Below, piece after piece: positions 19,801 through 27,909 of a stretch of 64,000 bases of DNA (positions are counted from its first letter, which is position 1; each line of letters begins with the position of its first letter). Position numbers and translations under genes: made by a program. Below the pieces are notes generated by a model, which ran no database searches, had not been told where the DNA came from, and saw nothing but the letters and a program-made list of their open reading frames with translations. The stretch is from NCBI GenBank assembly GCA_016213785.1, contig JACQZQ010000113.1, positions 84,206 through 148,205 on the forward strand, given 5' to 3'. The stretch comes from Acidobacteriota bacterium. Lineage in GTDB: Bacteria > Acidobacteriota > Blastocatellia > Chloracidobacteriales > JADJPF01.

Positions 19801-19865
19801 CTGATCGCTTTGCTTCAGCTTTTCGTCCTCGTCAAATACAATTTGGTTTTAGAGTAACTTTCTAA
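16857..19865 (+). CDS. Oar-like TonB-dependent receptor with carboxypeptidase-regulatory-like domain
   Basis: A 1002-residue outer-membrane protein. A signal peptide (residues 1-27, ending TYAQ) precedes a carboxypeptidase-regulatory-like Ig domain at about 35-115 (VTGVVRDNQQAVIGGATITA, then GTFLINQLPAGEYEI). A plug-like domain follows, with NGQSARNNNVSIDG near 188-200 and GGVVNIVTKGGSNE near 240-253. The rest is a beta-barrel ending in a terminal Phe. This architecture is typical of the very numerous Acidobacteriota receptors related to Myxococcus Oar. The imported substrate is unknown. AAGGAG lies before the ATG and a 15-bp-stem terminator follows the stop. Confidence 0.92.
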   Translation: MALKGVRLLATAVILAIVLLYSNQTYAQSSGGTSASVTGVVRDNQQAVIGGATITAKDIRTNQVRKVVTAEDGTFLINQLPAGEYEIKATSDGFTGKIFQSTLIIGTTSVCNFDLQPSAVSDVVVVEASGGISVEGRTEKATNIAVDEINNLPINRRDFLDFTLTTAGVTPDRVSATGAAASSGLSFNGQSARNNNVSIDGLDNNEPGNGSVRSTFSQDAVQEFQVIGANSSAEFGRSIGGVVNIVTKGGSNEIHGSLYNYVRNDSTSARDAFSASKPEFRQFQFGATLGGPIKKDKAFYFTSFERLTIKQNNIVTISDQVVKSVRKLGLQASNGPVPFAENSSRFLARADFQVNPNDRLTVRYNYAGVYNGALQTFGGGRDSSAAGVLDLNDNNIGISNTWINPTSSIIYETRFLFTRRDVDLNPVDANGPSLNIFTAGGLANIGRDPLLPQTSLSRSYEIVNNITFSRGKHQIKTGFDFIFLRIPDKKVSIPVLFGGLAIFTPLDFSQALGIPGLPAFSAEQFLDPSLRTPAQLAFLTVAANALPAQFPGFPAGLPLANLPIPVSFLQGFGNPVTSVGYDYYSAFVQDDFRVKPNLLIKAGIRYDQERIRFAPKNSGNFSPRLAFFYRPGQNEHLSLFGSYGIYHVSTQFSPATVTQFLDGKTVATPVLPFPFSILPFNAPGRRFPSGASVPQGVPLIPQLARDTLLSKDLRNGYAQQVNFGVNYVFNDKYGISASYQMVRGLKIFLARNINPVVRPVPNDPIMSAITGRANPTRGELISFETSGDSYYHAGTVAFFARLPKRFSVLTHFTVSKTIDDYIDALRVDILELQNPLDFKSERALSLQDVRGRFVFSGNYDTGSLKNPFLKDFLFSSIITLSAGQPFNLLVGADLDGNGDTAAPADRPNGIGRNAGRGAGFASVDMRVARTITVGEKVKLIGYFEAFNVFNRLNVNEVNRIFPLTPNGFNLTPQEDGRFTATPDRFASAFRPRQIQFGFRVTF

Positions 19866-19890
19866 ATCCATTAGTTACATAGACTGAAGA

Positions 19891-19924
19891 AAATAAGCTC
19901 TAGTTAAAAAACTAGAGCTTATTT
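19891..19924 (+). terminator. Strong intrinsic terminator after the Oar-like receptor gene
   Basis: AAATAAGCTCTAGTT (19891-19905) and AACTAGAGCTTATTT (19910-19924) make a perfect 15-bp stem closed by an AAAA tetraloop, followed by ATTTTT. Confidence 0.9.
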
Positions 19925-19986
19925 ATTTTTGCAAACCCGGAAAATTTAGGGAAGAAAATCACTTTTCTTAAAGTCTATTCTTAAGA

Positions 19987-20571
19987 ATGGAAAGTTTTCA
20001 GCTTCTTAGCGACACATCTGAAAAAGAGCTAATTCTTGCAGCCCAGCAAGGTAGCATAAGTGCTTTTAAAAAACTTTATCAAACTTATAAAGACAAAGTT
20101 TATAACTTTATTTTTTATTTTCTTGGACAAGCAACACTTGCTGAAGATGTGTTACAAACGGTTTTTATTAAAGCTTATCAAGCTTTGCCAAACTTTCGAT
20201 TTGAAGCCAAATTTCTTTCTTGGCTTTATAGAATCGCAATTAATGAATGTCACGATCAACAAAAACGTTTAGCTAATTATTTACCTTTAGAAACAATTTT
20301 AGGAACAGGCGAAGAGTTAGATATTAATCAATCTCCAGATAAACTTCACGCACAAGAACAACGTCAGGAAATTATTCAAACCTCTCTTTCCCAACTTTCT
20401 CCTAATCTTAGAGAAGTGATTATCTTAAAATACTTAGAAGATATGTCTTATGAGGAAATAGCCCTGGTTCTAGATTGTTCAATAGGTACAGTAGCCTCGC
20501 GTCTTCATCGTGCATTAGCCCAATTAGAAAAAAATTTATTGCCGCTAAAAAGATTTCTTTTAGAGAGGTAA
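19987..20571 (+). CDS. ECF sigma factor (RpoE/SigW-like)
   Basis: A 194-residue sigma factor with region 2 at about 20-85 (FKKLYQTYKDKVYNFIFYFL, then AEDVLQTVFIKAYQAL and FLSWLYRIAINECHDQQKR) and region 4 at about 130-185 (LSPNLREVIILKYLEDMSYEEIA, then GTVASRLHRALAQLEKNL). It is 6 bp upstream of a gene for a membrane zinc-finger anti-sigma protein, the standard arrangement of an ECF pair, and a TonB receptor gene follows. This resembles FecI-type control of a receptor, but the regulator partner is not FecR-like in its Cys/His motif. Confidence 0.93.
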   Translation: MESFQLLSDTSEKELILAAQQGSISAFKKLYQTYKDKVYNFIFYFLGQATLAEDVLQTVFIKAYQALPNFRFEAKFLSWLYRIAINECHDQQKRLANYLPLETILGTGEELDINQSPDKLHAQEQRQEIIQTSLSQLSPNLREVIILKYLEDMSYEEIALVLDCSIGTVASRLHRALAQLEKNLLPLKRFLLER

Positions 20572-20577
20572 AATTTT

Positions 20578-21300
20578 ATGAAATGTTGGCGAATTGATTT
20601 ACAAAGAAAATTAATTTATTACCTAAATAAAGAGCTAGCTGCTAAAAATATTGTAGCTTTAGAAAACCATCTACTTGATTGTGGTTATTGCCGCAGCAAA
20701 TTAGCTCAACTGCGTACAGGACAAGCTTTTGTTGAACAATTAAAACCTATAAGCCTTAAAAAAGACCCTTGGGATCTAATTGAAGCCTCTATTTCTAAAG
20801 AAACTCTTAAAAGACAACCTGCAAAAATTAATTTTAGTAAATTTTTCCTTAAACCAAACTTACGTGCTGCAATGTGGTTTATTGGAGGGGTTTTACTAAG
20901 TAGCTTACTATTAAGTGATATATTTTGGACTCCCAATAACTCTCGTGACTCTGACAAATACGTAGAAACCAGTGATAGAGAAATAGGATTTTCTACAGAG
21001 AACTTTCGCTTAGTATCAATTAATGAAATGTCTAATAATACTGAGCCTCATATTGTTACAGAAGGCTATATTAGCGAAATACGTATTGATAGGGATGGAG
21101 ATACTACCTTTAAGCTTGTGGAGAAAATAGGGATAAGTGAACCCTTTATTGTATGTGAAATCATTGACCCTATTAAACTTCCGCTCCCAGAAGTTGGAAG
21201 TAAAGTAAAAGTTTATGGTGTTAGTCGTTATGATGAAAAAGTTAATCATCAATGGTATGAAGTTCATCCAGTCTTAAATATTGAAATTGTAAAAAATTAA
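20578..21300 (+). CDS. Zinc-finger anti-sigma factor with periplasmic domain
   Basis: A 240-residue bitopic membrane protein. The cytoplasmic part carries the ZAS zinc-binding motif H31-x3-C35-x2-C38 (HLLDCGYC), which binds and silences ECF sigma factors. A membrane helix lies at about 97-115 (RAAMWFIGGVLLSSLLLSD). The periplasmic part, from about 150, has strands like an OB-fold (GYISEIRIDRDGDTTFKLV, then EVGSKVKVYGVSRYDEK) and may sense the inducing signal; that assignment is inference. It is co-transcribed with the preceding sigma factor (6-bp gap) and the following TonB receptor (17-bp gap). Confidence 0.87.
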   Translation: MKCWRIDLQRKLIYYLNKELAAKNIVALENHLLDCGYCRSKLAQLRTGQAFVEQLKPISLKKDPWDLIEASISKETLKRQPAKINFSKFFLKPNLRAAMWFIGGVLLSSLLLSDIFWTPNNSRDSDKYVETSDREIGFSTENFRLVSINEMSNNTEPHIVTEGYISEIRIDRDGDTTFKLVEKIGISEPFIVCEIIDPIKLPLPEVGSKVKVYGVSRYDEKVNHQWYEVHPVLNIEIVKN

Positions 21301-21317
21301 TAAAGTAGGAGTTAATA

Positions 21318-24056
21318 ATGTTGGTTAGGTCAACTCGTATATTTTTCTTTGCAACCAGTTTAATTTTATTAATAATGTTTTTTACTACAGTAAAGTTAAG
21401 TCAAGCTCAGGTAAGTCAAAACTTAGCAGGCAAGATACTTGATCCAACAAATGCCCCACTAAAAAAAGTAACAGTTTCTCTACTTAGCGCTAAACAAACT
21501 GTAATTGCTAAAACAGAAACCGATGAAGAAGGTAGGTTTAGTTTTTCAAATATTGCATCAGGAAATTATTTATTAGAGGCTTATAAGTCAGATTTTGGCA
21601 CTCAACGTTTTGTGGCAGAAATTACTGAGGGATCTAAAGATCTTGAATTAACAATGGAAATTAATCCACTTTCTGACCATATAACTATTACAGCAGAAAC
21701 AGGCCAAGTAAGTGATACAGGCATAATTCCTCAACAAGTTAATGTTATTTCTGATGATGCTATTCGCCAACGCAGCACAGGAGTGCTTGCCCAAGTTGCA
21801 GATGAAGAAGAAGGGATTTTCCTTCAACGTACTAGCCCTACTATAGGCTCAGTTTATGTACGTGGTCTAACAGGTCGTTATGTCTCAGTCTATGTTGATG
21901 GAGTACGTTATACTACAGGCTCGCAACGGGGTGGAATAAATACATTTTTTAATTTAAATGAACCCAGTAATTTACGAGCAGTAGAAGTACTACGTGGCCC
22001 AAATAGTGCTCAATATGGCTCAGGCTCAATAGGCGGAACAGTCCAACTTGTTTCACAAGTCCCTGGTTTTGGTAGTAGTTCACCTGAATTTCATGGCGAG
22101 TTTAATACTTTCTTTACTAGCGCAGATCTTTCCTATGGTGCTAATTCTTTAGTCACTTATGGAACACGTAAATATGGCCTTCTTCTTAACTTAGCAAGTC
22201 GTCGAATTAATACCTTGCGCCCTGGTAAAGGTATTGATACACACTCTGCTATAACACGTTTCTTAGGCATTCCTTCAAATGTTTTAGGTGATAAATTAAC
22301 TGATACAGCTTTTACTCAATATGGTGGGACTGCTCATTTTGCTTTTGCTCCAACTGTTGATAGCCAAATCATCATTCAATATAAACGTAATCAACAAGAC
22401 GCGGGAAAACGCTATGATCAAACCTTAGGCGGAGATGGAAATCTTATTGCTGATCTGCGTAACCTGATGCTTGATTTTGGTTATGCACGTTTTAATAAAC
22501 AAAACTTAGTTTTTTTTGATAGCGGCTCTTTTACTTTTTCATTTAACTCTCAACGCGAAGAACGTGTAAACCAAGGCGGTCAAGGCAATCCTTTAGCTTC
22601 GATAACTTCACAATATGAGCGTACAAATGTCTTTGGTTTTAATTTCTTTCTAGATAAAAGACTTAATGAGCGTAGCACCGTTTTAATAGGCGCAGATGTT
22701 TATAATGAGCGTGTTGATTCGCCCGCTTTTACTTTTAACCCAGCTAGTAAGAGTGTTACACCTTCTCGCCCTCGTATTCCTGATAATGCTCGTTATACAA
22801 CTTATGGTTTTTATGTACAAAATGGTTTTGAAGCTATTCCCAATCGCTTACGTTTTAGTAGTGCATTGCGTTTTGGTGTGTCATCTTACAAAGTTCGTTC
22901 TAAAGATAGTGTAATTGTACGAGGTCAACCATTATTTCCAGATGATAGCGTTAGGGTTGATGATTTTTCTGGTCGTATTGGCTTAGTTGCTACTCCAATA
23001 CGTAACTTTAATGTTATTTTTAATTATAGCCGTGGTTTTAATGCTCCTAACACTACTGAGCTTGGAACATTAGGACTTACAGGAGATGGTTTTGAAGTTT
23101 CAACAGAAATAGCTAGAGCCTTAAATGGCACGATTGGATCAGTAGCGGGGGATAGAGCCGTTTCTACAGGAATATCTGTAAGTAAAATTAAATCAGAGCT
23201 AAGCAATAACTTTGACTTAGGCTTACGTTTTCATAATCGCCGTATTGATACAGAGATAACAGGGTTTATTATTGATATTAATGACCCTATTGTTAAACAA
23301 TCTCTTATTCTTCCTCAAGGAGCAGTAGGTAAATTCCTAGGTGATCAACCTATTGTACGCCAACTTCCTAATGGTGTTGTTTTTGTTCCTCTTTCAGCTT
23401 CACCAGTATTAGTTAGAACTAATTTTGCAGATGCTCGCTCGTTTGGTTTTGAATATCGCTTAGAAGCTAAACTTACGTCAAAAGTTACTTTTACTGGCAA
23501 TGTTACCTATATTAGATCTAAGGATAAAGCTACTGGCGCACCTCCTAACATTGAAGGTGGAACACCTCCAACCAATGGGTTTTTAAGCCTACGTTATGCT
23601 CCTCAAGGTAAACGCTATTGGGTTGAAGCTTATGCAACTTTAGCTAATCGTCAAGATCGTCTTTCATCCCTTGACCTAGCTGATCGTCGTACTGGTGCAC
23701 CCCGTTCGCGTTCAAATATTGCTAATTTCTTTAATAATGGCGCTCGTGTTCGTGGGTTAATTGGAGTAGGTGCAGATGGTCGTTTTGGTACGGCAGACGA
23801 TATTCTTATCCCAACAGGCGAAACACTCGCCCAAGTACAAAATCGTGTAGTTGGCAATACTACAATGTCAATACCTATGTTTCCTGAACTACCTGGTTAT
23901 GGTCTTTTTAACTTACGTGGTGGATTTAAGATTAATGAAAGTTCTAATGTTTCCTTTGATTTTGAAAATATTGGGGATAAAAACTATCGTGGAGTTAGCT
24001 GGGGAATTGATGGCCCAGGTAGAAGCGTTACCATAAGGTATAGCTATAAATTCTAG
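21318..24056 (+). CDS. TonB-dependent receptor of the sigma/anti-sigma operon
   Basis: A 912-residue outer-membrane receptor. After a signal peptide (residues 1-31) comes a carboxypeptidase-regulatory-like domain (NLAGKILDPTNAPLKKVTVS, then GRFSFSNIASGNYLLEAY). The plug domain at about 130-245 has VYVRGLTGRYVSVYVDGVR and VLRGPNSAQYGSGSIGGTV, which fit classical siderophore, heme or cobalamin receptors better than the Oar-like receptor upstream. The barrel ends in VTIRYSYKF with the terminal Phe required for Bam-dependent insertion. Position after an ECF sigma/anti-sigma pair suggests signal-controlled uptake, possibly of an iron or heme ligand; substrate is not determinable. Confidence 0.92.
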   Translation: MLVRSTRIFFFATSLILLIMFFTTVKLSQAQVSQNLAGKILDPTNAPLKKVTVSLLSAKQTVIAKTETDEEGRFSFSNIASGNYLLEAYKSDFGTQRFVAEITEGSKDLELTMEINPLSDHITITAETGQVSDTGIIPQQVNVISDDAIRQRSTGVLAQVADEEEGIFLQRTSPTIGSVYVRGLTGRYVSVYVDGVRYTTGSQRGGINTFFNLNEPSNLRAVEVLRGPNSAQYGSGSIGGTVQLVSQVPGFGSSSPEFHGEFNTFFTSADLSYGANSLVTYGTRKYGLLLNLASRRINTLRPGKGIDTHSAITRFLGIPSNVLGDKLTDTAFTQYGGTAHFAFAPTVDSQIIIQYKRNQQDAGKRYDQTLGGDGNLIADLRNLMLDFGYARFNKQNLVFFDSGSFTFSFNSQREERVNQGGQGNPLASITSQYERTNVFGFNFFLDKRLNERSTVLIGADVYNERVDSPAFTFNPASKSVTPSRPRIPDNARYTTYGFYVQNGFEAIPNRLRFSSALRFGVSSYKVRSKDSVIVRGQPLFPDDSVRVDDFSGRIGLVATPIRNFNVIFNYSRGFNAPNTTELGTLGLTGDGFEVSTEIARALNGTIGSVAGDRAVSTGISVSKIKSELSNNFDLGLRFHNRRIDTEITGFIIDINDPIVKQSLILPQGAVGKFLGDQPIVRQLPNGVVFVPLSASPVLVRTNFADARSFGFEYRLEAKLTSKVTFTGNVTYIRSKDKATGAPPNIEGGTPPTNGFLSLRYAPQGKRYWVEAYATLANRQDRLSSLDLADRRTGAPRSRSNIANFFNNGARVRGLIGVGADGRFGTADDILIPTGETLAQVQNRVVGNTTMSIPMFPELPGYGLFNLRGGFKINESSNVSFDFENIGDKNYRGVSWGIDGPGRSVTIRYSYKF

Positions 24057-24249
24057 AGGTTTTCTTTAATAAATTTTTCCCTCGTCATGTATAGAAGTAA
24101 AATTTATAGTAGTCTAAAGCTCTAAAGTTTAGGTTTTAGGCTACTAGGTTTTTATCCCCCTTAAACTTCCTCTATAATACCTTTAGTCTTTTTAAGTTTT
24201 TAACCTTCTCAAATTTTATTTCCTATAAATATAACAATAGGAGCAATTT

Positions 24250-27216
24250 ATGAAAGATTGGCAAGAAAGCCTAAAAACGGCTGATGCTAAAAAGCTCAAT
24301 ACTATTTGTTGCTTCTGTTCATGTGGTTGTGGAATGACTGCTTCTGTAAAAGAGGGAAAACTAATTGGTTTAGAAGGTGATCCTAATCACCCAATCAACC
24401 AAGGTGCATTATGTAGCAAAGGTGCAGCAGCAGCAGAACTTCATCGATCACCTGATAGAATAGCTCAACCTCTTTATAGAAAAGGCTATAGCAATAGCTG
24501 GGAAGCGGTAACTTGGGATTTTGCGCTTTCTTTTATTGCAAAAAAAATCTATCAAACCCGTGAAAAATATTGGGAGAGCCAAGAAATTCTCTCTAATGGT
24601 CAAACAATAGCTGTTAAGCGGATGGATGCAGTAGCTTTTTTTGGTTCAGCAGTATGTACAAATGAGGAAACTTACTTAGAAAAAAAACTAGCCCTTCTTT
24701 TAGGTACAAGTTATATTGAGCATCAAGCCCGGCTTTGACATAGCCCAACTGTTCCTAGTTTAGGAGCAAGCTTTGGACGTGGTGCTTCCACTAACCACTA
24801 TATTGATTTTAAGAATTCTCGCTGTTTTTTGATTGAAGGCAATAATACGGCGGAAAATCATCCTATGGCTATGCCTTGGATTATGGAAGCCAAAATGAAA
24901 GGGGCAAAAGTTATTCATGTTGACCCGCGATTTACTCGTACTTCTGCGGTAGCTGATATCTATGCCCAAATTCGCCCAGGTAGTGATATTGCTTTTCTTG
25001 GAGCAATGATTAATTACATTATCACTAATAAACATTATGACGAAGAGTATCTAAGAGATTTTACAAACGCAGCTTACTTAATACATCCAGATTATAAATT
25101 TGAAGAAGGTTTATTTATTGGTTTTGATGAACTAAATATTAGTTATGATACTAGCAAATGGTCTTATCAGTTAGATAGCGAAGGTAAACCAAAGATTGCA
25201 ACAGATTTAGAGTCTCCTCACACAGTTTTTTCCCACCTTAAAGCTCATTTTGCAGAATATAGTTTTGAAAAAGCATCTAAAACTACTGGAATTGCTGTTT
25301 CACGCCAAAAATTAATTGCTGATACCTTTATTAATAACCGCCCTGGAACAATTCTTTATGCTTTAGGTGCTACACAGCATACTTATGGCACACAACATAT
25401 TCGTTGTTATCCAATTATTCAACTTTTATTAGGAAATATTGGAAAACCTGGGGGAGGGGTCGCTGCAAATCGCGGGGAATCAAATGTCCAAGGAGCAACT
25501 GATATTGGTGTAGCTTGGGATAAACTCCCAGGTTATTTAACTGCACCATCAACAGATACTCCAACGCTTGCAACTTGGACAGAAAAAAATGGTACTTCTA
25601 GAGCCAAATATTTAATTAATTTTCTAAAAGCAATTTATGGAGATGCTGCCAAAGAAGAAAATGATTTTTGCTATGATTGGTTGCCTAAACAAAGCACTAA
25701 GTTAAATTACTCTGCTTTTAAGATGTTTGAAGCAATGGCTGATGGAAAAATTAGAGTATTAATTAATATTGGGCAAAACCCTGCCGTATCTAATGCCAAT
25801 CATTCTGTTACAATGCAAGGGCTTGCTAATCTAGATTTACTTGTTGTAGTAGACATTTTTGAAACTGAAACAGCCTCATTCTGGAGAGATCCAAATTTTA
25901 AGAAAGATGTAGCAACAGATGTATTACTACTACCTGCTGCAAGTTTTTTAGAAAAATCCGGTTGTATTACTCATAGCGGGCGTTGGTTGCAATGGCGTGA
26001 TGAATGCGTTTTACCACCTGGACAAGCAAAAACTGACCTAGACATTTTAGATCAGCTTTTTAAGCAAATTAGAACTTTATATAAAGATTCAAAAGACCCT
26101 AAAGATGCACCAATACTTAATGCTATTTGGGATTATGGCAAGAAGGCTGATTATCTAGAAGTTCTAAAAGAAATTAGCGGAAAAGTTTATTTAGATAGAG
26201 AAATTACTATAGCTAATCAAAAAATAGTTTTATGTAAAGGTCATCAAGTTCCTTCTATAAAAGCACTTCAAGCAGATGGTTCAACTAGTGCGGGTTGCTG
26301 GCTTTACTCAGGTGCAGTAGGTGAAGAGAATGGAAAAATAGTTAATTATACTGCACGACGAGATCCTAAAGATGAAAGTGGACTAGGTCTTAGCCCTAAT
26401 TGGGCATGGTCATGGCCTGGAAACATTCGTATTCTTTATAATCGTGCTTCTTGTGACCTAGAAGGCAAGCCTAGAGAAGGAGTAAAGCCTTTAATATGGT
26501 GGGATAAGGAAAAAGAAAAATGGCTAGGTGTGGATGTGCCTGACATAGTAGATCCACTAGCTAGACCAGATAGCGAAAACGGGCGTAATGCTTTCCGTTT
26601 TTTAGCCGAAGGCCGTGCAAGACTTTTTGCTGCTCCTTATAGTGAAAAAGATCCTAAAACAGGAATGGTACTTGATAAATCGCCTGTTTTAGTTGATGGG
26701 CCGCTTCCTGTTTATTATGAGCCTATAGAAAGCCCAACAATAAATATTTATCATAAAGTACAGAATAATCCTCTAGTAAAACATCGTGGTTCAAACCCTG
26801 CCACTTTGGAGCAAGCATCAAGGGAATTTCCTTATATTTTATGTACAGGTTTTATACATGAAATGTGGGGAGGTGGTGCAATGACACGCCGAATGCCAAA
26901 ACTAGTTGAGCTAATTCCAGAACCTTTTGTTGAAATGAGTAAACAGCTAGCTACTAGTTTAGGAGTAAAAGCAGGCGATCGCGTTAAACTAACGACTACA
27001 AGAGGCTTTGCTACTGCTAGGGCTGTTGTAACAGGAAGAATACAAACTCTATTGATTAATGGCAAAGCTATAGAAACTCTTTGGGCACCTATGCATTGGG
27101 GAAGTTTAGGCATAAGCTCAGGGCATGCTATTAATGCTGTTACTATAGACGCACTTGAGCCAAATGTACAAATTGCTGAAAATAAAGCTTGTTTATGTAA
27201 TGTTGAGAAAATCTAG
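24250..27216 (+). CDS. Formate dehydrogenase alpha subunit, selenocysteine-containing (FdnG/FdoG type)
   Basis: The frame is interrupted only by UGA at 24736-24738 (codon 163). Read as selenocysteine it gives a 988-residue protein. The context HQARL-U-HSPTVPSLG, then FGRGASTNH, matches the Sec site of E. coli FdnG/FdoG (NQARV-U-HGPTV). A [4Fe-4S] site is C20-x2-C23-x3-C27-x27-C55. FDH-N-like motifs continue (DPRFTRTSAVADIYA; YALGATQHTYG; GGGVAANRGESNVQG), and the C-terminal molybdopterin-dinucleotide domain is intact. The enzyme oxidises formate to CO2 at a Mo/W-bis-MGD centre. Oddly, there is no Tat signal: TAG at 24238 closes the frame 12 nt upstream of the ATG, which has AGGAG before it. 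No fdnH/fdnI-type subunit genes are adjacent. Confidence 0.93.
24739..24776 (+). promoter_or_regulatory. Bacterial SECIS-like hairpin
   Basis: Directly after the UGA, GTTCCTA (24751-24757) pairs with TAGGAGC (24761-24767), including one G-U pair, around a GTT loop whose first base G lies 20 nt after the UGA. CCAA (24745-24748) and TTGG (24773-24776) can extend the stem. A short apical loop starting with G at this distance fits bacterial SECIS elements, which SelB binds to recode UGA. Confidence 0.75.
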
Positions 27217-27288
27217 CTCACTCATTTCAACTATACTCCTTAAATTTACTCGCTTAATCTAAAAATCATCTAAGAAAAATACAACCGT

Positions 27289-27318
27289 AAGTAAGCCTAA
27301 AGTAATTTAAGCTTACTT
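27289..27318 (+). terminator. Terminator of the formate dehydrogenase gene
   Basis: AAGTAAGC (27289-27296) pairs with GCTTACTT (27311-27318) across a 14-nt loop, followed by TGTTTTTTT. Confidence 0.75.
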
Positions 27319-27404
27319 TGTTTTTTTGTAACGCAGAAAATAACCTGTAGTGAACTCCTAACCGCAGAATATGATCTGAATAAAAATAAAATCAGAATAT
27401 TATG

Positions 27405-27432
27405 TTGACAAATAAAAATATATCCGTATAAT
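27405..27432 (+). promoter_or_regulatory. Consensus sigma-70 promoter of the Lrp-HDO operon, probably leaderless
   Basis: TTGACA (27405-27410) and TATAAT (27427-27432) match the consensus perfectly with a 16-bp spacer. The -10 box ends 7 nt before the ATG at 27440, so the transcript should start at or next to that codon. CAGAATAT repeats at 27364-27371 and 27393-27400, upstream of and abutting the -35 box, could be regulator sites. Confidence 0.85.
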
Positions 27433-27439
27433 GTGCTCT

Positions 27440-27904
27440 ATGGACAAGATTGATACACAAATTCTTCGGCTACTAATAGCAGATAGCCATATAACAAATA
27501 GCAAATTAGCTAAACAAATAGGTTTATCTGAATCTGCAACTCTAGAAAGAGTTAAAAGATTAGAAGCAGCAAAAATTATTCGTCGCTATACAATAGAAGT
27601 TGATTTAGCAAAAATTGGGCGTGCTCTAGAGGTTTTTATTACCTTTACCTTAAAAAATCAGCATGTAGAAGAAATAGAATCCTTTATGAGAGCAATGCAA
27701 GAATTAGACGAAGTTCTAAGCTGTGCTCAAGTCTTAGGTAGATTTGATTTTGTAGCTCATATTGCTGTTAAAGATGTTGAAGCACTTCAACAGTTTATCA
27801 ATAATAAACTGATTCCTCTAGGTTGTATTGCTAGGATGGAATCCCTAACCGTACTAAAAACGGTGAAACGTATTCACCAACCCAACCCAGTTGAAAGCGA
27901 GTAA
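27440..27904 (+). CDS. Lrp/AsnC-family transcriptional regulator
   Basis: A 154-residue regulator with the N-terminal winged helix-turn-helix typical of Lrp/AsnC (DKIDTQILRLLIADSHITNS, then LAKQIGLSESATLERVKRLE, then IIRRYTIEVD) and a C-terminal RAM ligand-binding domain with the expected EVLSCAQVLGRFDFVAHIAV core. Such proteins form octamers and usually respond to amino acids. I use the ATG at 27440: an in-frame ATG at 27431 lies inside the -10 box. There is no Shine-Dalgarno sequence, consistent with leaderless translation. The next gene begins 5 bp after the stop, so the regulator and the diiron-protein gene are co-transcribed. Confidence 0.92.
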   Translation: MDKIDTQILRLLIADSHITNSKLAKQIGLSESATLERVKRLEAAKIIRRYTIEVDLAKIGRALEVFITFTLKNQHVEEIESFMRAMQELDEVLSCAQVLGRFDFVAHIAVKDVEALQQFINNKLIPLGCIARMESLTVLKTVKRIHQPNPVESE

Positions 27905-27909
27905 AGATT

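Noticed and set aside
24736..24738. The UGA in the formate dehydrogenase gene as a nonsense mutation or frameshift (pseudogene).
   Set aside because: It sits exactly at the catalytic Sec position, both sides are fully conserved, and a SECIS-like hairpin follows.
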